From Trema orientale (Eukaryota; Streptophyta; Magnoliopsida; Rosales; Cannabaceae): 64,000 nt of DNA. Every line of letters begins with the position of its first letter. Within the stretch, counting starts at the first letter, position 1. Of this stretch, positions 25,311 through 36,904 are shown one piece after another. The position numbers were made by a program, and so were the translations under genes. The stretch spans positions 194,866-258,865 of the forward strand of contig JXTC01000411.1 in NCBI GenBank assembly GCA_002914845.1. Direction: 5' to 3'. The notes under the pieces are model-generated. The model was not told where the DNA came from and did no database searches. It saw nothing but the letters and a program-made list of their open reading frames with translations.

Positions 25311-25350
25311 GGCCCCACGTGTGTGCCTTTTTGGGGAAGTGGGTCCCACA
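25311..25350. promoter_or_regulatory. TCP-site and G-box cluster upstream of LSF1
   Basis: Within 40 bp, 200-240 bp upstream of the LSF1 start, lie GGCCCCAC (fits the TCP consensus GGNCCCAC), an overlapping CACGTGT G-box core (25316-25322), and the near-palindrome gtgggtcccac (25340-25350), which contains TCP sites on both strands. TCP and G-box factors link growth, clock and light signals to starch genes. The motifs are visible; regulation is inferred. Confidence 0.4.
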
Positions 25351-25862
25351 ACCACGAGATCTCTCTGGCGCTTTTTGTTCAGAAAGCGCCTTGTACGGGC
25401 CACTTTGGATTCATTGTATGGAAGGAGGTTTGTCCAATGGTATCCGGCCACGTAAGTGAATGTCTTTTGGAGTAAGGATAATTGGGTAATTTCAGTGTAT
25501 GAAAATGTNTCCATCGATTTATCCATTTACAACTAAAATCAATCGCTTTTCCAATTCATTTTGGTATCATGTTTAACGCCATGAGATATGTTAATTCTGC
25601 CATTGGTGCTTTGTCGGCATAAAATCTTATTGCTGCGAATATAAGCTCTCTTGTCACGAGTTTATGTGGAGTGATTCTTGTAATAATATACATGCCTAAA
25701 GATGTAAACAAAGTTGCACTTGTCAAATTACTTCTCCTCTTAACAATGTTATGCTTTGCTTCGATGAAATTTTCAATTATATTGCTCATCTTTTAGCAAA
25801 TGATGCTATTCAATAAAGCAGTTTTCATATTTCCAAAAAAGAAAAAGGAACATTGGCTATAC

Positions 25863-25885
25863 ATATATATATATATATATATATA
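25863..25885. repeat. (AT)n microsatellite
   Basis: An uninterrupted TA/AT dinucleotide run of about 11 units. Confidence 0.85.
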
Positions 25886-27470
25886 CTAATACGATTGTAT
25901 TGAAATTAATGGTCAAACAAATTACTAAATTCATATCGTGTTCAGAAATATGTTAGTGGTAGTTTCCCTATATTGGAAGTCACCACAACCTTGAAATTAA
26001 TCCTATGATCATCAAGTCATTTTGATACATGAAATAACTTCTCCTTAAACGTACTCAAGATCGTGATCATGTAAGAGGAAAGACGAGACCAGTCCAAGTG
26101 AAAGCACCACGTGAACTGTTTACTCTCTTGTTAAAAAAAATTCTCACCTTTAAATTTTAATTCTTGGATGTTACTCAAAATATGATATCCACACAACCAT
26201 TACAAATTTACACTTACATATATATACATATATATATATATGGACCATATATGTCTATGTATACTACCTGGCTTAGTACTAGAAGATAATCAGATTGGAA
26301 AGAAAGAGTTAAAAGGGGATTAATTACCAATGTTAACATATGATTTAAAATGCAATGTTGAATCGACATGTGTTAGTTTCAAGATAAATGGAATAGAAAA
26401 ATTAATTGTGTTATCATGATATGGTCAAGTGGAAAATCATTATTTCGAACCAGTTGCACTAGTTTCCATGACTCTTTGGAAACAAGATCCTTATCTATCG
26501 GATATACATCATGGGCTATGTAGTACTCTTGTCTTCCAATATTTACAAAGCAATTTCCAAAAATGAATTATGAATTTGACGACTCATTCTTTAGGTAAAT
26601 TTCTATATTCTATCTCTATTTTCATTCTTTTTCCCATATATACAAGGAAACTAAATTACTAATATATGCAGAAAAAATGCCTTCTTCTGGTATTAGAAAT
26701 CGAAATAGAAATAGGAGATTTGATGGAATTCAGCCCTGGACTCTCGTTTTCCTTGGTCAATAGGATTAGGGATTAATGGGTTTGCTTTCTACGGCCTTGT
26801 TTGGTAACACTTACACTTTTTTGATTAAAAAACAAAAAAAAATGCTTAAATAAATTATAAACAACGTCACTATAAGTTTGAGTTTGATTCTTCGCTTGGA
26901 CTTCTTTTTCTTCTGTAAATAATATTTTCCCATATGGTGAGAGGCGCCTTGAATTGAAGGGGAAAAAAAAGTCTTTTTGAAATGAAAAAGCTACCTTAGT
27001 TCAGGTATTATGTACAGTGCAAAGTGAATTACTGATTATAAAATCATTGACTAGCTACCAAGGACCATAACATGCAAGTTGGGAAAAAATGAATTTGGAT
27101 ATTTATGATTTGCACAAATGAGTAACTCAAGTAAAGTGTTTTCTCACCACAAATTAATGCTGAGATGTATAATATCAGCACCACATTTTCCTATCTCCGC
27201 CATGTATCATGTGACAGAGTTTGCTAGTTGCTTACGTTTGACAATAACGATCAACATTAATGTTCATTAACAAATAATAATTAGTAATCAAATTCAACAA
27301 TTAACGAGAAATTAAGAAAAAACAATGCTTAATTAGAACATATTGTCTTGGAAATTATGTCAATTTTGCAATAATCTGAATGAGACAGTCTACCCAAGAA
27401 ATTAAAAGAAGGGTCAGAAGAGAGATATGTGGTAGAGATTAATGAATAACAAGAAATTAAATTGAAAAGT

Positions 27471-28127
27471 TGTTGTGTGTCTATTAAATTCCTAGGACTC
27501 TTATGTTATTAGGACTCTTATTAAGAGAAGTTTTTGTGTAGTCTAGAACTCTTTAGGATTAATGAGTAACCGAGGAGGTATTTCACTCTTGCTAGGACTC
27601 TTGTACTTTCTTTATAAATAAGCCCTTATAACAGCCATAGGGTGAGAGAGAGAGGCAGAAGAGAGTGAGCTAGAAAGAGAGAGAGCAATAATGTAACTTT
27701 AGTGAGAGAGGGCTCTTAGGGTTTCCGGGATAGAGAAAGCTAAAAACATAATTATGGTTCATGAGATTTTCGGGTTAGTGAAAACAAAGAGAATATATCT
27801 ATGGGCTTTTGGGTGCTTTCGGATAGGCAGAAATTATAGAGCGTAAATTGTTCGTTTTTAGAATACTTATTAGTGATTTCTCGTGGACGTCAGGTTAGTG
27901 AAAACAGAGAAAATGTACCTATAGATTTTTGGGTGCTTTCGGGTAGACGAAAATTGTAAGGTGTAAATTATTCTTTTTCTTAGTGGAATGCTTATTGGTG
28001 ATCTTCCGAACGTAGACTACAATTTGTAGCTGAACCACACTAAATATTTGTGTTTGTTATTTTCTTATATGTGTCACTTTAGAATTTAGATTAATATTGT
28101 GTTCTTGATTATGTGGGTATTTCAACA
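27471..28127 (+). mobile_element. Solo LTR of an LTR retrotransposon (657 bp)
   Basis: The element starts TGTTG and ends CAACA, the inverted TG...CA termini of an LTR. It is flanked by the direct 5-bp duplication aaagt (27466-27470 and 28128-28132). Inside, a TATA box (tttataaata, 27611) is followed by aagccc and a GAGA-rich leader, as in LTR promoters on the + strand. No reverse transcriptase or integrase remains nearby, so the internal region was lost by LTR-LTR recombination. The LTR also contains a 120-bp internal tandem duplication. Copia or Gypsy origin cannot be decided from the LTR alone. Confidence 0.85.
27772..28011 (+). repeat. 120-bp tandem duplication inside the solo LTR
   Basis: The segment starting ggttagtgaaaacaaagag (27772) recurs at 27892 as ggttagtgaaaacagagaa. 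The order is the same and both copies contain tttttgggtgctttcgg or close variants followed by gtaaatt. It lies downstream of the LTR TATA box, in the likely transcribed R/U5 part. Confidence 0.75.
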
Positions 28128-30169
28128 AAAGTAAATAATAAAAATAAAATAGAAACCGTAATATATATATATGTTGGTATTAAATGCACACATAAAACTT
28201 GTATATGGGACTTGTGACGTATGAGCATATGGTGGTTGATTGTCTAATCGTGAATGTTTTGCAATGATAAGCCACGAGACAAAGAGATCCCAGAAAGATT
28301 AGCCAACAAAAACAGTTTGTTGAAGAGTCAAGATTTTTCCCAGTATAAATGAAAAACTTGTGTACGAATATGAACATCATAAATTATCAAAGCTAATTAA
28401 GTTGGAAAGATCTGCATGCAGTCGATCATATATGTGAAATATTATTTGGGTTCTAATATTAATTTTCTCAACAAAGCAAGAATATCATTATAGACATCTA
28501 CGTGGAGATGAAAGCATTCGATTGCAATTACTAATAAAAATGAGCTAGTTTTGAATAAGAACAATAAATGTTTCTGGAAATTATATACATGCAATTAGGA
28601 GGAAGAAAAGTACTTTAACAAACTGCATAGCCAGACAATTTTTGTTGTTGAGCCCAAAAGTGATTAATTATAATTATAATAAGCTTGACTAATGTATATT
28701 TTGGTGGAGTCAAATAGCGCATGAGATTTTTTTCCAGATTCTATAACTGGATTTTGCTAATGCTGATTCAATAAAATATAATTAGTAGAGAGAGTTGCAC
28801 CAGTAGTAGGGTGAACTATGATTATTTGCCATCACATCACTTTATAATTTTAAGCTTCAATCCTGATATCATCATATATCAACGTACTTGAATTTTCTTA
28901 GTTTGTCAATTTCTGGCCTTCTAGAGAGAGGCATACATACATTATTGGAGATTCATAATTATTTCTAGTGAATTTTGTGGCGAAAAGTGATGTGGCAGTT
29001 ACTTATCACTTATGACCACAAAATAAATTTTTTCGAATTATATGATTATCAATCAATTGATAGAATCTCATTAGATTTGGGATAGACTTGACGAGTTGTA
29101 CTATAGATTCCAAGCAAATTAATCCAAAAGTTTTTTACCGACTTATTGGTCATCATATTTAAATGGATTGTGTTAATTGATCTGTCTCATTCTATAATCA
29201 GTAGGAAAGTCTCACTAATGTTATTCAAGACTAATAACAAAATGGCAAGCCAACTGCCACATTATTTGTTGAAAAAATTGAGACTATACTTGTTACCTAT
29301 AAAATTATTATCACTATTTTGTGGTAATAAGCAATAATTTGAGCACAAATGGTACTTAATCTCACATAATAATAGAGATGTGAGACATACTATAAATTAA
29401 AATTACACATAGGCTTCACATTTTTATTTTTATATAATGCTAAATAAGTAAATGTTCTTTATATTGGATATGTGCATCCCAATTACACTGACGTAGATCG
29501 CTCTGATGCAATATGTGGCGATGCATTTGCGGTGGCCATAGTTTTCTTAGTATATATAACTTTCCTAGTAAGACTACTTTTAATAAGAATATTTTTGGGA
29601 TTTTACAATGTTCAATAGAGATTCGTGTAGATATAGAAAGATAACATAGAGAAATCATAATTTCTAATATGTACGAGCTAAGTATGAGTATTTTCTTGTT
29701 ATTCTTTTTTCATCATCAAAGAAAAAATATGTCGCAACGAAATATAGATGTAGCTAGCTCTTACATTAAAAATGAACCACTATACATTCTGTGTGAGTTT
29801 TTTTTTTTTTTCCTATTTTATTGCTCTCCATAATAATTAAAAATATAGCAAGTTTAATCTGTAACACTTTTAGCATTTTCCTTGTGGTAAGATTATTGAA
29901 ATATACAAACAACAAAATATGCACTTATAAATAGATAATGTTAGATTTTCGCAGTGATTTAATTTTGATACGATCGTACGTTTAGTCACTACTCACTAGT
30001 ATGTGTTTCCCTATACACAAAAATGGGCCGCTAACTTTTTGAATTGATCTTTTAAGCTCTTAAAAGCGGCCTGAGGTGGCAAGATCCTATTAGGTTTTCG
30101 CATCTTTTGACTTTCGAGTGCCCTGAAGCATCGAGATCCCATTATGTTTCGACACACGTACGATTACTT

Positions 30170-30228
30170 TGGTTGTACATAGTTTTTTTTTTTTTTTTTT
30201 TTTTGAAAAGATGGTTGTACATAGTTTT
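30170..30228. mobile_element. Tail-only insertion: 17-bp duplication around T(18)gaaaaga
   Basis: The 17-mer tggttgtacatagtttt is at 30170-30186 and 30212-30228. Between them is a run of T followed by gaaaaga, i.e. tcttttc plus poly(A) on the minus strand. This fits a retroposon copy truncated to its extreme 3' end. Confidence 0.6.
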
Positions 30229-31498
30229 CAATCATACAAAGCATCTAAAAGTCCTAAACCATTTGGCACTATTTAAAACCTTTACTATATAGCCTTGATA
30301 TGCCACAGCAGCATTATTGATTATGTCACCGTCGTGGTTACCATACATGAGTCCATGACTAAGAAAGTTCACGTTAATTCTGTGATTGATCACGCACCAA
30401 ATTTGAATTTTCCTTTATATTTATTAATTGATTAATACAAGTTTGTTAACATGAGAACTGAATTTCTGTGTATAATGAAGTTGAAAATTGATCTATGATG
30501 CAAGAAGCGTTGAAGTTTTTTTAGCAAATACTAAGGCCTAGTCAATAGCTTTATGGTTTTGCTTAACTTATGTTAATCTGCAATAAGACTTCTTGGACAA
30601 TGGACATATAATATATATAGTGTAATATATGTAAGCCCCTCACCAAAAAGTATATATGTAAGACTTAACTGACCCAACGAGAAGGAAAAAGTTCATACGC
30701 ATTTTCAAAACTAGATGACTTTGCTGGTAAATGTAAACACAAAAGTTATAAGTTAATGTTCTTCTATTTGCATCATTCCAATTACGACCAATTCATGAGA
30801 ATTGTAGAAAATGGAACCAAATTTACCACTTTTATACTATGCTACAGGGAAAATGTCTACCCTTCATCTATCATTGACCATGTATTTAAGAGTAATATAA
30901 GCGAATTCACATTATACGTCAAAACTCGTTTTAAAAAAACAAAAAAAGGAAGAGTTTTTACTATAATTAACCGTATATTGATTTTTTGATTAAAAAATGA
31001 CTTTTAAATTATATTTTTACCATGAAGAAGTCGACTATACCTTATTCCATATTTACTCAAATGTAATAGAGGTAATGGGGAAAGAGAGTAAGGGAATCAA
31101 TTCCTCACATACTCAATTGAACTTCAACAAAAAAACTTCATAGATTTATAAATATTCCTTTCGCATAATAAAGTGATTAATCATATACAATCAAAATACA
31201 AATAAAGTAGATCTTTGCATAAATTAGGCATTCCCAAAATTTGGATACAAAATCGGTGTGACAAAATACTTACAGCTCAGCAAAAAGAAGACAGAATCAT
31301 ACAGTTTCTTGATTATTTTTTTAACAAATTAAGTACTTTTTTTATTTTTTGGCTATATCTGAAAAGCTACTATGAGCTCATAATGAAGGCCTTTTCCAGC
31401 AAAGAAAAAAAAAAAAAGCTCAGACTAATTTTTTTTTTTTAAAAAAAAAAGAAAAAAAAAAACTTTAATTGAGTAAAGATTCTACTGGTTGATGATAA

Positions 31499-32311
31499 TC
31501 AGAAAGGGGGGAGGGTTCTCCCCATTGTGTTCACATTAGCAAAGAACCCAAACAAGTCTTGCCTGTACGGAAGAAACGACCGCCTCTTCTCTGCGTTTCG
31601 ATTCAACTCTCTGTTCCTCAAATAAAACGCCTCGTGAGCCGACGCCGCCGTCTTCCCTTTCACGGCGGCGGCCTTAGCCCCTTCGCTACCGCCACTAACG
31701 GACGTTACGCCTTTCTTAACGGGCGCCGTTATCTTCGGAACCACCTTCTCCTCCGTCTTCTTCGAGCTCGATGACGGCGTTAAGAACACAAACGATTCCT
31801 TTCCGTCACTGTTACAACGGCGGAGCAATTCGCGGAAGCTCCACCGCTTCGAGACCGATCCCGTGGATTTGCTCTTCTCGCACCTCCCCGGCGTCGCCGG
31901 AACCCGCTTCGGGGTCCAGACGCAGTACGTCCCCGGCGGAACTCCGTCCAATTCGTCGGCCTCCGACGAAGACGACGACGGCGGACCCGGAGTTTCGTCG
32001 TCGCGAAGAACTAATCGATCTCGTCGGCCGTCGTCGTCGTCGCCGCCGCAATCGCCGGATAGAAGGTCGCGATTGAAGACCGGGAAAACAGGACCGATCG
32101 GATCGTTGATCAAGACTTCATCCCCAGCCGTACGAAACGACACGAATTCGAAATCTTCGTTGTCGCTTTCGGCGACTCCATCGCCTCCGCCTCGAAGCTC
32201 GTCTCGCGGCAGCTCTTCGCCGGAGACCCTGGCGGCGATATCTGCGAGTCTATCGGATGAGTAGCTGTTAAAGCTGGGACAAATAGAGAGGTCTGAGCTT
32301 TGATCCTGCAT
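31499..32311 (-). CDS. DUF1645 family protein
   Basis: An intronless frame of 270 aa that is more GC-rich than its surroundings. The product is rich in Ser, Asp, Gly and Arg and largely disordered. Conserved blocks typical of plant DUF1645 proteins are an N-terminal FEFVSF segment (about 54-59), KRWSFRELLRRCNSDGKESF in the middle, and near the C-terminus SAHEAFYLRNRELNR and LPYRQDLFGFFANVN. There is no signal peptide or membrane span. Members are poorly characterised; a rice member (SGL) has been linked to grain length and stress tolerance. In Arabidopsis, as I recall, a DUF1645 gene (At3g27880) lies near DEG1, OM47 and ALA8, which supports orthology. Nuclear localisation is possible but not shown. 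Confidence 0.85.
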   Translation of the reverse strand: MQDQSSDLSICPSFNSYSSDRLADIAARVSGEELPRDELRGGGDGVAESDNEDFEFVSFRTAGDEVLINDPIGPVFPVFNRDLLSGDCGGDDDDGRRDRLVLRDDETPGPPSSSSSEADELDGVPPGTYCVWTPKRVPATPGRCEKSKSTGSVSKRWSFRELLRRCNSDGKESFVFLTPSSSSKKTEEKVVPKITAPVKKGVTSVSGGSEGAKAAAVKGKTAASAHEAFYLRNRELNRNAEKRRSFLPYRQDLFGFFANVNTMGRTLPPF

Positions 32312-32385
32312 TGAGAAGATGCTCTCTGGGGTGAAATTTTTTATTTTTGATTTTTCTTTTTGGACTGTATATGAGTGAGTGTATC

Positions 32386-32400
32386 TATATAATATATAGG
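32386..32400 (-). promoter_or_regulatory. TATA box of the DUF1645 gene
   Basis: The minus strand reads cctatatattatatag about 75-90 bp before the start codon, the right distance for a TATA box with a leader of about 50 bases. The match is visible; start-site use is inferred. Confidence 0.4.
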
Positions 32401-32841
32401 GGAACTAGACGAAGCTATAAAATATTATTTAATAATTAAAATAAACAATTAAGTATTTTATAAACGAGGTTCGTTAGGGTTAAATTCTTGAGGGAAAAGG
32501 CAACTAAGGAGGCGCAAAGTGCTTATATTAGCGCGTGTAATAATTATAGAAAGATAAATTGCTTTTTATTTTTTTAATTAATTAGTGAGTTGTAAATAGA
32601 TATTTGTTGTGCTTTTTCAAGACCCTTCTTGGATGTTTCTCTCTTCCAAGCGTGTGCCATTTAGCACAAAAGGACGTCTACACGTGTGCCATAAAAGTTG
32701 TAGAATCTTTTGATTTTTGTATTTGTTACGTTTCCTCTCTTCTTTATTTTATCTTTATTTTTTTGCTGTCTCGTTCTCTCTGCATAAAGGAGAATTTTTC
32801 TGATTCTTGTTTTCTAATTATGTCTCTCGCTAATTTATATG

Positions 32842-33150
32842 GGTTAACTATGAATATAAAAAAAATCCTAAATTTTGCCTTTTGCACCTTCTGTCCATAT
32901 TTTGTCCAAATTATGTTAGTTCAAACGATGTCTCATGCAAATTAATGTTTTAAATGTTTCAAAAATAACATAATTTGAATTTGAATTTACGTTTTTTTTT
33001 TAATTTTTTTTAGAACAAATTTGTCAAAATATAGACAGAGTGTACAAATTTTTTGAATTTCAAAATATAAAGATATTTTTTTATAAAAATAAAAACATAG
33101 AATTTAAATTGTAAAAATACCAAACTTTAAGGATGTTTTTATAATTAACT
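32842..33150. mobile_element. Fold-back MITE-like element
   Basis: The left arm (about 32842-32915: ggttaactatgaatataaaa, ctaaattttgcc, ttctgtccatattttgtcc) is an imperfect reverse complement of the right arm (about 33018-33150: gtcaaaatatagacagagtg, then ggatgtttttataattaactc). There is no coding capacity. A clean target duplication was not found. Confidence 0.5.
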
Positions 33151-33417
33151 CTTTATTAATTAATGATATATTGTTTCGAGAAGGATTTAAATTTAAAAGT
33201 GAAAAGCCAATTGATTCTTAAAAATCTATGTAAGTGTGCGGGAGAGTAGGGGTTCAAATTCTAATTAGGCTTATTTAAATATAAATTTCATAATAAAAAA
33301 TCAAATGAGCGAAAAAAACTTTACTAATAAAAATTTCAAATTGCGTATATATTAATAACGATGTTTGCTATATATCGAATTGCTGTGCCAATCAAACGAA
33401 GAATAATATGTATCACC

Positions 33418-33467
33418 AATCATGACATTTATATTTTTATCGGGGGGAAAAAAATCATGACATTTAT
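33418..33467. mobile_element. Small insertion with 15-bp duplication
   Basis: The 15-mer aatcatgacatttat is present at 33418-33432 and 33453-33467. Between them are 20 bp, atttttatcggggggaaaaa. A short unique tract ending in A's again brackets with a perfect duplication. Confidence 0.5.
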
Positions 33468-34473
33468 TCTCGTTGCTTTTTCTTCCAATACTTAATGCTA
33501 CATATATAGATCGTGGGAAATAGTGGTGTGTGAAGCGAGAGTAGTATTTGTCAAAATATCTTCCAAGTTTTTAAACATTTCTTTTTTTTCTTTGTCCCTC
33601 CATAATAATTATGTGATAAAAGTTTTATGAATTTTTTAAATTAACACGACATTAATAAGTCATAGTGTCTGCGTTCTCAATTCTCATATAAGCGGCTTTC
33701 AATTTTTGAAGATCTTAATATATATACTTCACGTGTCATTCAAAATATGTGTACATCTTTATATTTTTCTTTCTAAGGAAAAATCAATTATTGATGTTAT
33801 TTCCCTTTCCGTTCTCTTCCCTCCAATGGAATTGAAATTGTCTTAACTCAATAACTTTTTTTTTTTTTGGAAGGATAAGCCTGGCTTTTACCTCCATCAT
33901 CACACTAACACTAGAAAATTCCTTGTCCTGAGAAGGTACTAAATAGTATCAAAGCAACAAAAAGTAGGGTATATGATCAAGTGTTGAATCTTGGGCGCAT
34001 TCTAACGAGAGAAAAAAGATAGACACAAATGCTAATCGTTGCACAATTCCTTTGATGGTAGATAAATATATATATACATCCCCGTTGTCGTAATATAAGT
34101 ATACTTATTTTGATGCATGAATAAACAATATAATTTTTCCAAAATGCTACAAAAATATGCGTGCAAATATAGAGATGGTATAGTTTTTACAAAAATATAC
34201 AAATTAACACGCATATGCAATATTTAGATTACATACACGGTATGATACACCAGATTCTTACAGAGAAACAGAATTTTTGTGGCATTGGAATGCAAATTAA
34301 TCCGCTAGGTGGCTAGAGAGATAGTAATATTAGTTGCGAAGTCTTAGTATCATCATTAAAAATAAGACATATGATCAACTTGAGAACATATTTATATATG
34401 TGACTAAGTACCTTTCCACATTTGATGTGCATTTTGACCAACCCATTACCATTCGAATGGTCACATCCAAGGT

Positions 34474-34523
34474 CAATTTGATACAACTTTTTTTTGCTAA
34501 GTAAATCCAATTTGATACAACTT
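34474..34523. mobile_element. Tail-only insertion: 16-bp duplication
   Basis: The 16-mer caatttgatacaactt is at 34474-34489 and 34508-34523. The insert ttttttgctaagtaaatc reads on the minus strand as a unique tract followed by poly(A). Confidence 0.55.
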
Positions 34524-34790
34524 GCTAGCTTCTACATAGGTTAATAAATAAATATTGGAAAATTCTCCATTAGTTTTTCAGTCCTTTGCGTGAAGTTCAT
34601 GGTCACTTTACACCTTATTTCCACATTCCAATATTTATCTTTCATGACTTTAAACAGTAAATATGATTTATGTCAAAGCACTAGCTCAAATTAAACTTTC
34701 CACATTTTACCCACCAATGTTATAATTAAGTGCAGTTATATACAAATAATTGTTGTAATATATTGTATTTGTGTATTGATTACGAAATTT

Positions 34791-34849
34791 GAAAGTGATG
34801 AGTTTCTGTATTTAAAAAAAAAAAAAAAAAAAAGAAAGTGATGAGTTTC
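34791..34849. mobile_element. Tail-only insertion: 16-bp duplication around tgtatttA(20)
   Basis: The 16-mer gaaagtgatgagtttc is at 34791-34806 and 34834-34849. The insert is tgtattt followed by 20 A's. This is the clearest case in the window of an insertion consisting almost only of a poly(A) tail. Confidence 0.65.
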
Positions 34850-35702
34850 CTCGAAGAAAAAAATTGAAAGTGATAAGGATAGACGTTTCTAGAATGTATA
34901 ATAACGTTAAGAGATATTACGTAGTGAATTTTATTTTCTCTCTTAATAAATGACGGTTGTATGTATAGTATATGGACAAATTTGTCACCGTTTGGCACAT
35001 CCCAGTTATAAATCATTGATTTAGCCAGAAATTTTCCATATAGAAACAAATTTCCATCTAAAAGGATTATGATTATGTGGGGAAATCCATTTTTTGGCCT
35101 CAAGCTAGCTAGAACCTAGCCAGATTGCTAACTTAAACCCGTGGACTTTCTAGAAGGAAGATCTGGCACCAGAAATTAATTAAATTTTTTTTCAAAAAAA
35201 AAAAAAATCAACAAGGCATGACTTTATTGTTACTTTATATAGGAAAATAATACAATTAAAAAAGAAAAAGGACAAAACCTTGTTTGGCAAGGAAGCTCAA
35301 CTTGCCCTTTACATTTCAGAGAAAGAAACTCTGCTATACAAGAAAGGCATGCAAGGTTGATGTTCTAGTATATTATAATATTATTCTATTGTATTCTGCA
35401 ATTGTTTCGTAGTACATGGGACTGTCCGACTATTTTAAGTATTAAAATCAAGTAAAGATATGGAAAGAGTATAAATATTTACTCTAAATTACTTATAAAT
35501 TGGAGAAATTAATACCGACCATTCCGGATTTTCTGTTGCATTTTATTTCTATCCTTTTTAATACTTCACTGCATACGTAATTGCTTACCCCAATTTTTTT
35601 TTCTTCGAATTATAATTGCTTAGTGCTTACAATATAACCTACTTGTCAATATTCTCTTGACATATTTCCTTCACACNGATTTGGCTTTGTGACACATACA
35701 TT

Positions 35703-36423
35703 TAGGGTGTTCAAAAAAACCGTCAAATCGTGTAAACCGCCCAAACCAGTCCAAACCGTCTAATCCAGACAGATTCTCTTTTTAAATGGCCGGTTACGGA
35801 TTAGAAAAAATGAAAACCGACTTAGCCGGTTTGATTTTCGATTTTGGACAAATTTGGTCGGATTCAAACCGAACCGGCCAATAAGTTTGTATATATATAT
35901 ATTTTTTTAGAAAAAATATGTATATTAATAGTTAAAAATTTAAGCTCATTCATTCTAATTGAGTAATAATTACTTTTAGCTCATTTAAGACTATGTCACT
36001 TAAGACTCTTATGATATTTTAGACTTTAAATCTTGTTATTGTTATGTGTTTAAGATTAAAGATTTTAAGTTTGCTATTCAATTTTGATTAGGTTGTAAGT
36101 TGTAACTAAAATATAAGTTTAGTAAGACTTTCGATTTAGTTGTAGCTTTTAACTATGTTATGGTTTCGTTTTATATTTAAACTTTAAATTCTAGATGAAA
36201 TATGATTATGATATGAGCTTAGTTGATGTTGTAATAATTCAAATTTTATAAGTTTTCAAACCGCGGAAACTGCACAAACCGGCCGCAAAAATGTAAGTGC
36301 GGTCTGGCTAGTTTGAATCGACCAATTCAAACCACACAGATTAGTAAATCGGCCAAACCGCACATTCGGATTGGTTTCTGGATTGGCAATTTAGACCGTC
36401 CAGACCAGCCATGAACACCCCTA
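35703..36423. mobile_element. Non-autonomous hAT element with 8-bp target duplication
   Basis: The 721-bp element begins TAGGGTGTTCA and ends with the inverted form (gaacacccctA). It is flanked by perfect 8-bp direct repeats catacatt at 35695-35702 and 36424-36431. TAGGG-type ends plus an 8-bp duplication are diagnostic of the hAT superfamily. The subterminal regions are rich in aaaccg, accggcc and related motifs in both orientations, typical of transposase-binding repeats. The interior is AT-rich without an open frame. A diverged relative is at 53273-54234. Confidence 0.85.
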
Positions 36424-36904
36424 CATACATTTGATTTGGGAAAGAAAATAAATTTTTTATTTACTAAATTACTATTTCATTTTTTTCATCTTAAGTAATG
36501 TATTATTGTTCATCTTTTCAACAGGAGGCATTGGTTCTAACTATAGTTATGTGTTTGTGTGTTTGACTACGTAAGTATATACGTATATGTTTATGCATGT
36601 GTTATATGTTCACATTATTCTTAACCTCATAATCTTGATTTCATTAATTAAGAAGAAGTACAAATTAACTGAGTTCAAGATTTAAGACATGGTTAGTTCA
36701 GCGGTTACTTTCACTTGAGTTGTTGGAAACTTCTAGTATGGGTGGGTTGTTAAGAAACGAAGATGGTGTTGGTCTGGACAATGGGGATGAATTATTCAAG
36801 GAGAGGACTCTTTCAAGGATAATGAAAATGAAGCCTAGAAAAAAATGTACAATATTAACTTTATGGAAGATCTCTTAATTTTTCAAAAGACTTCAAAGTG
36901 TAGA

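Larger units (their letters stand above)
25520..31498. other. Six-kilobase gene-free interval
   Basis: No gene-like exon is seen. Contents are an (AT)n microsatellite at about 25863-25885, a second TA-rich run near 26215-26240, a complete solo LTR (27471-28127), a tail-only insertion (30170-30228), and otherwise unassigned AT-rich DNA. Small open frames have no recognisable domain. One unresolved base (N) is at 25509. Confidence 0.6.

Noticed and set aside
27471..28127. GA-rich tract with TATA box read as promoter of an unknown gene
   Set aside because: TG..CA ends and the 5-bp duplication show it is an LTR; no coding exon follows.
31559..32264. Plus-strand open frames of 70-133 codons rich in Arg, Ser and Pro
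   Set aside because: They are antisense shadows of the GC-rich DUF1645 exon, whose protein has conserved blocks.
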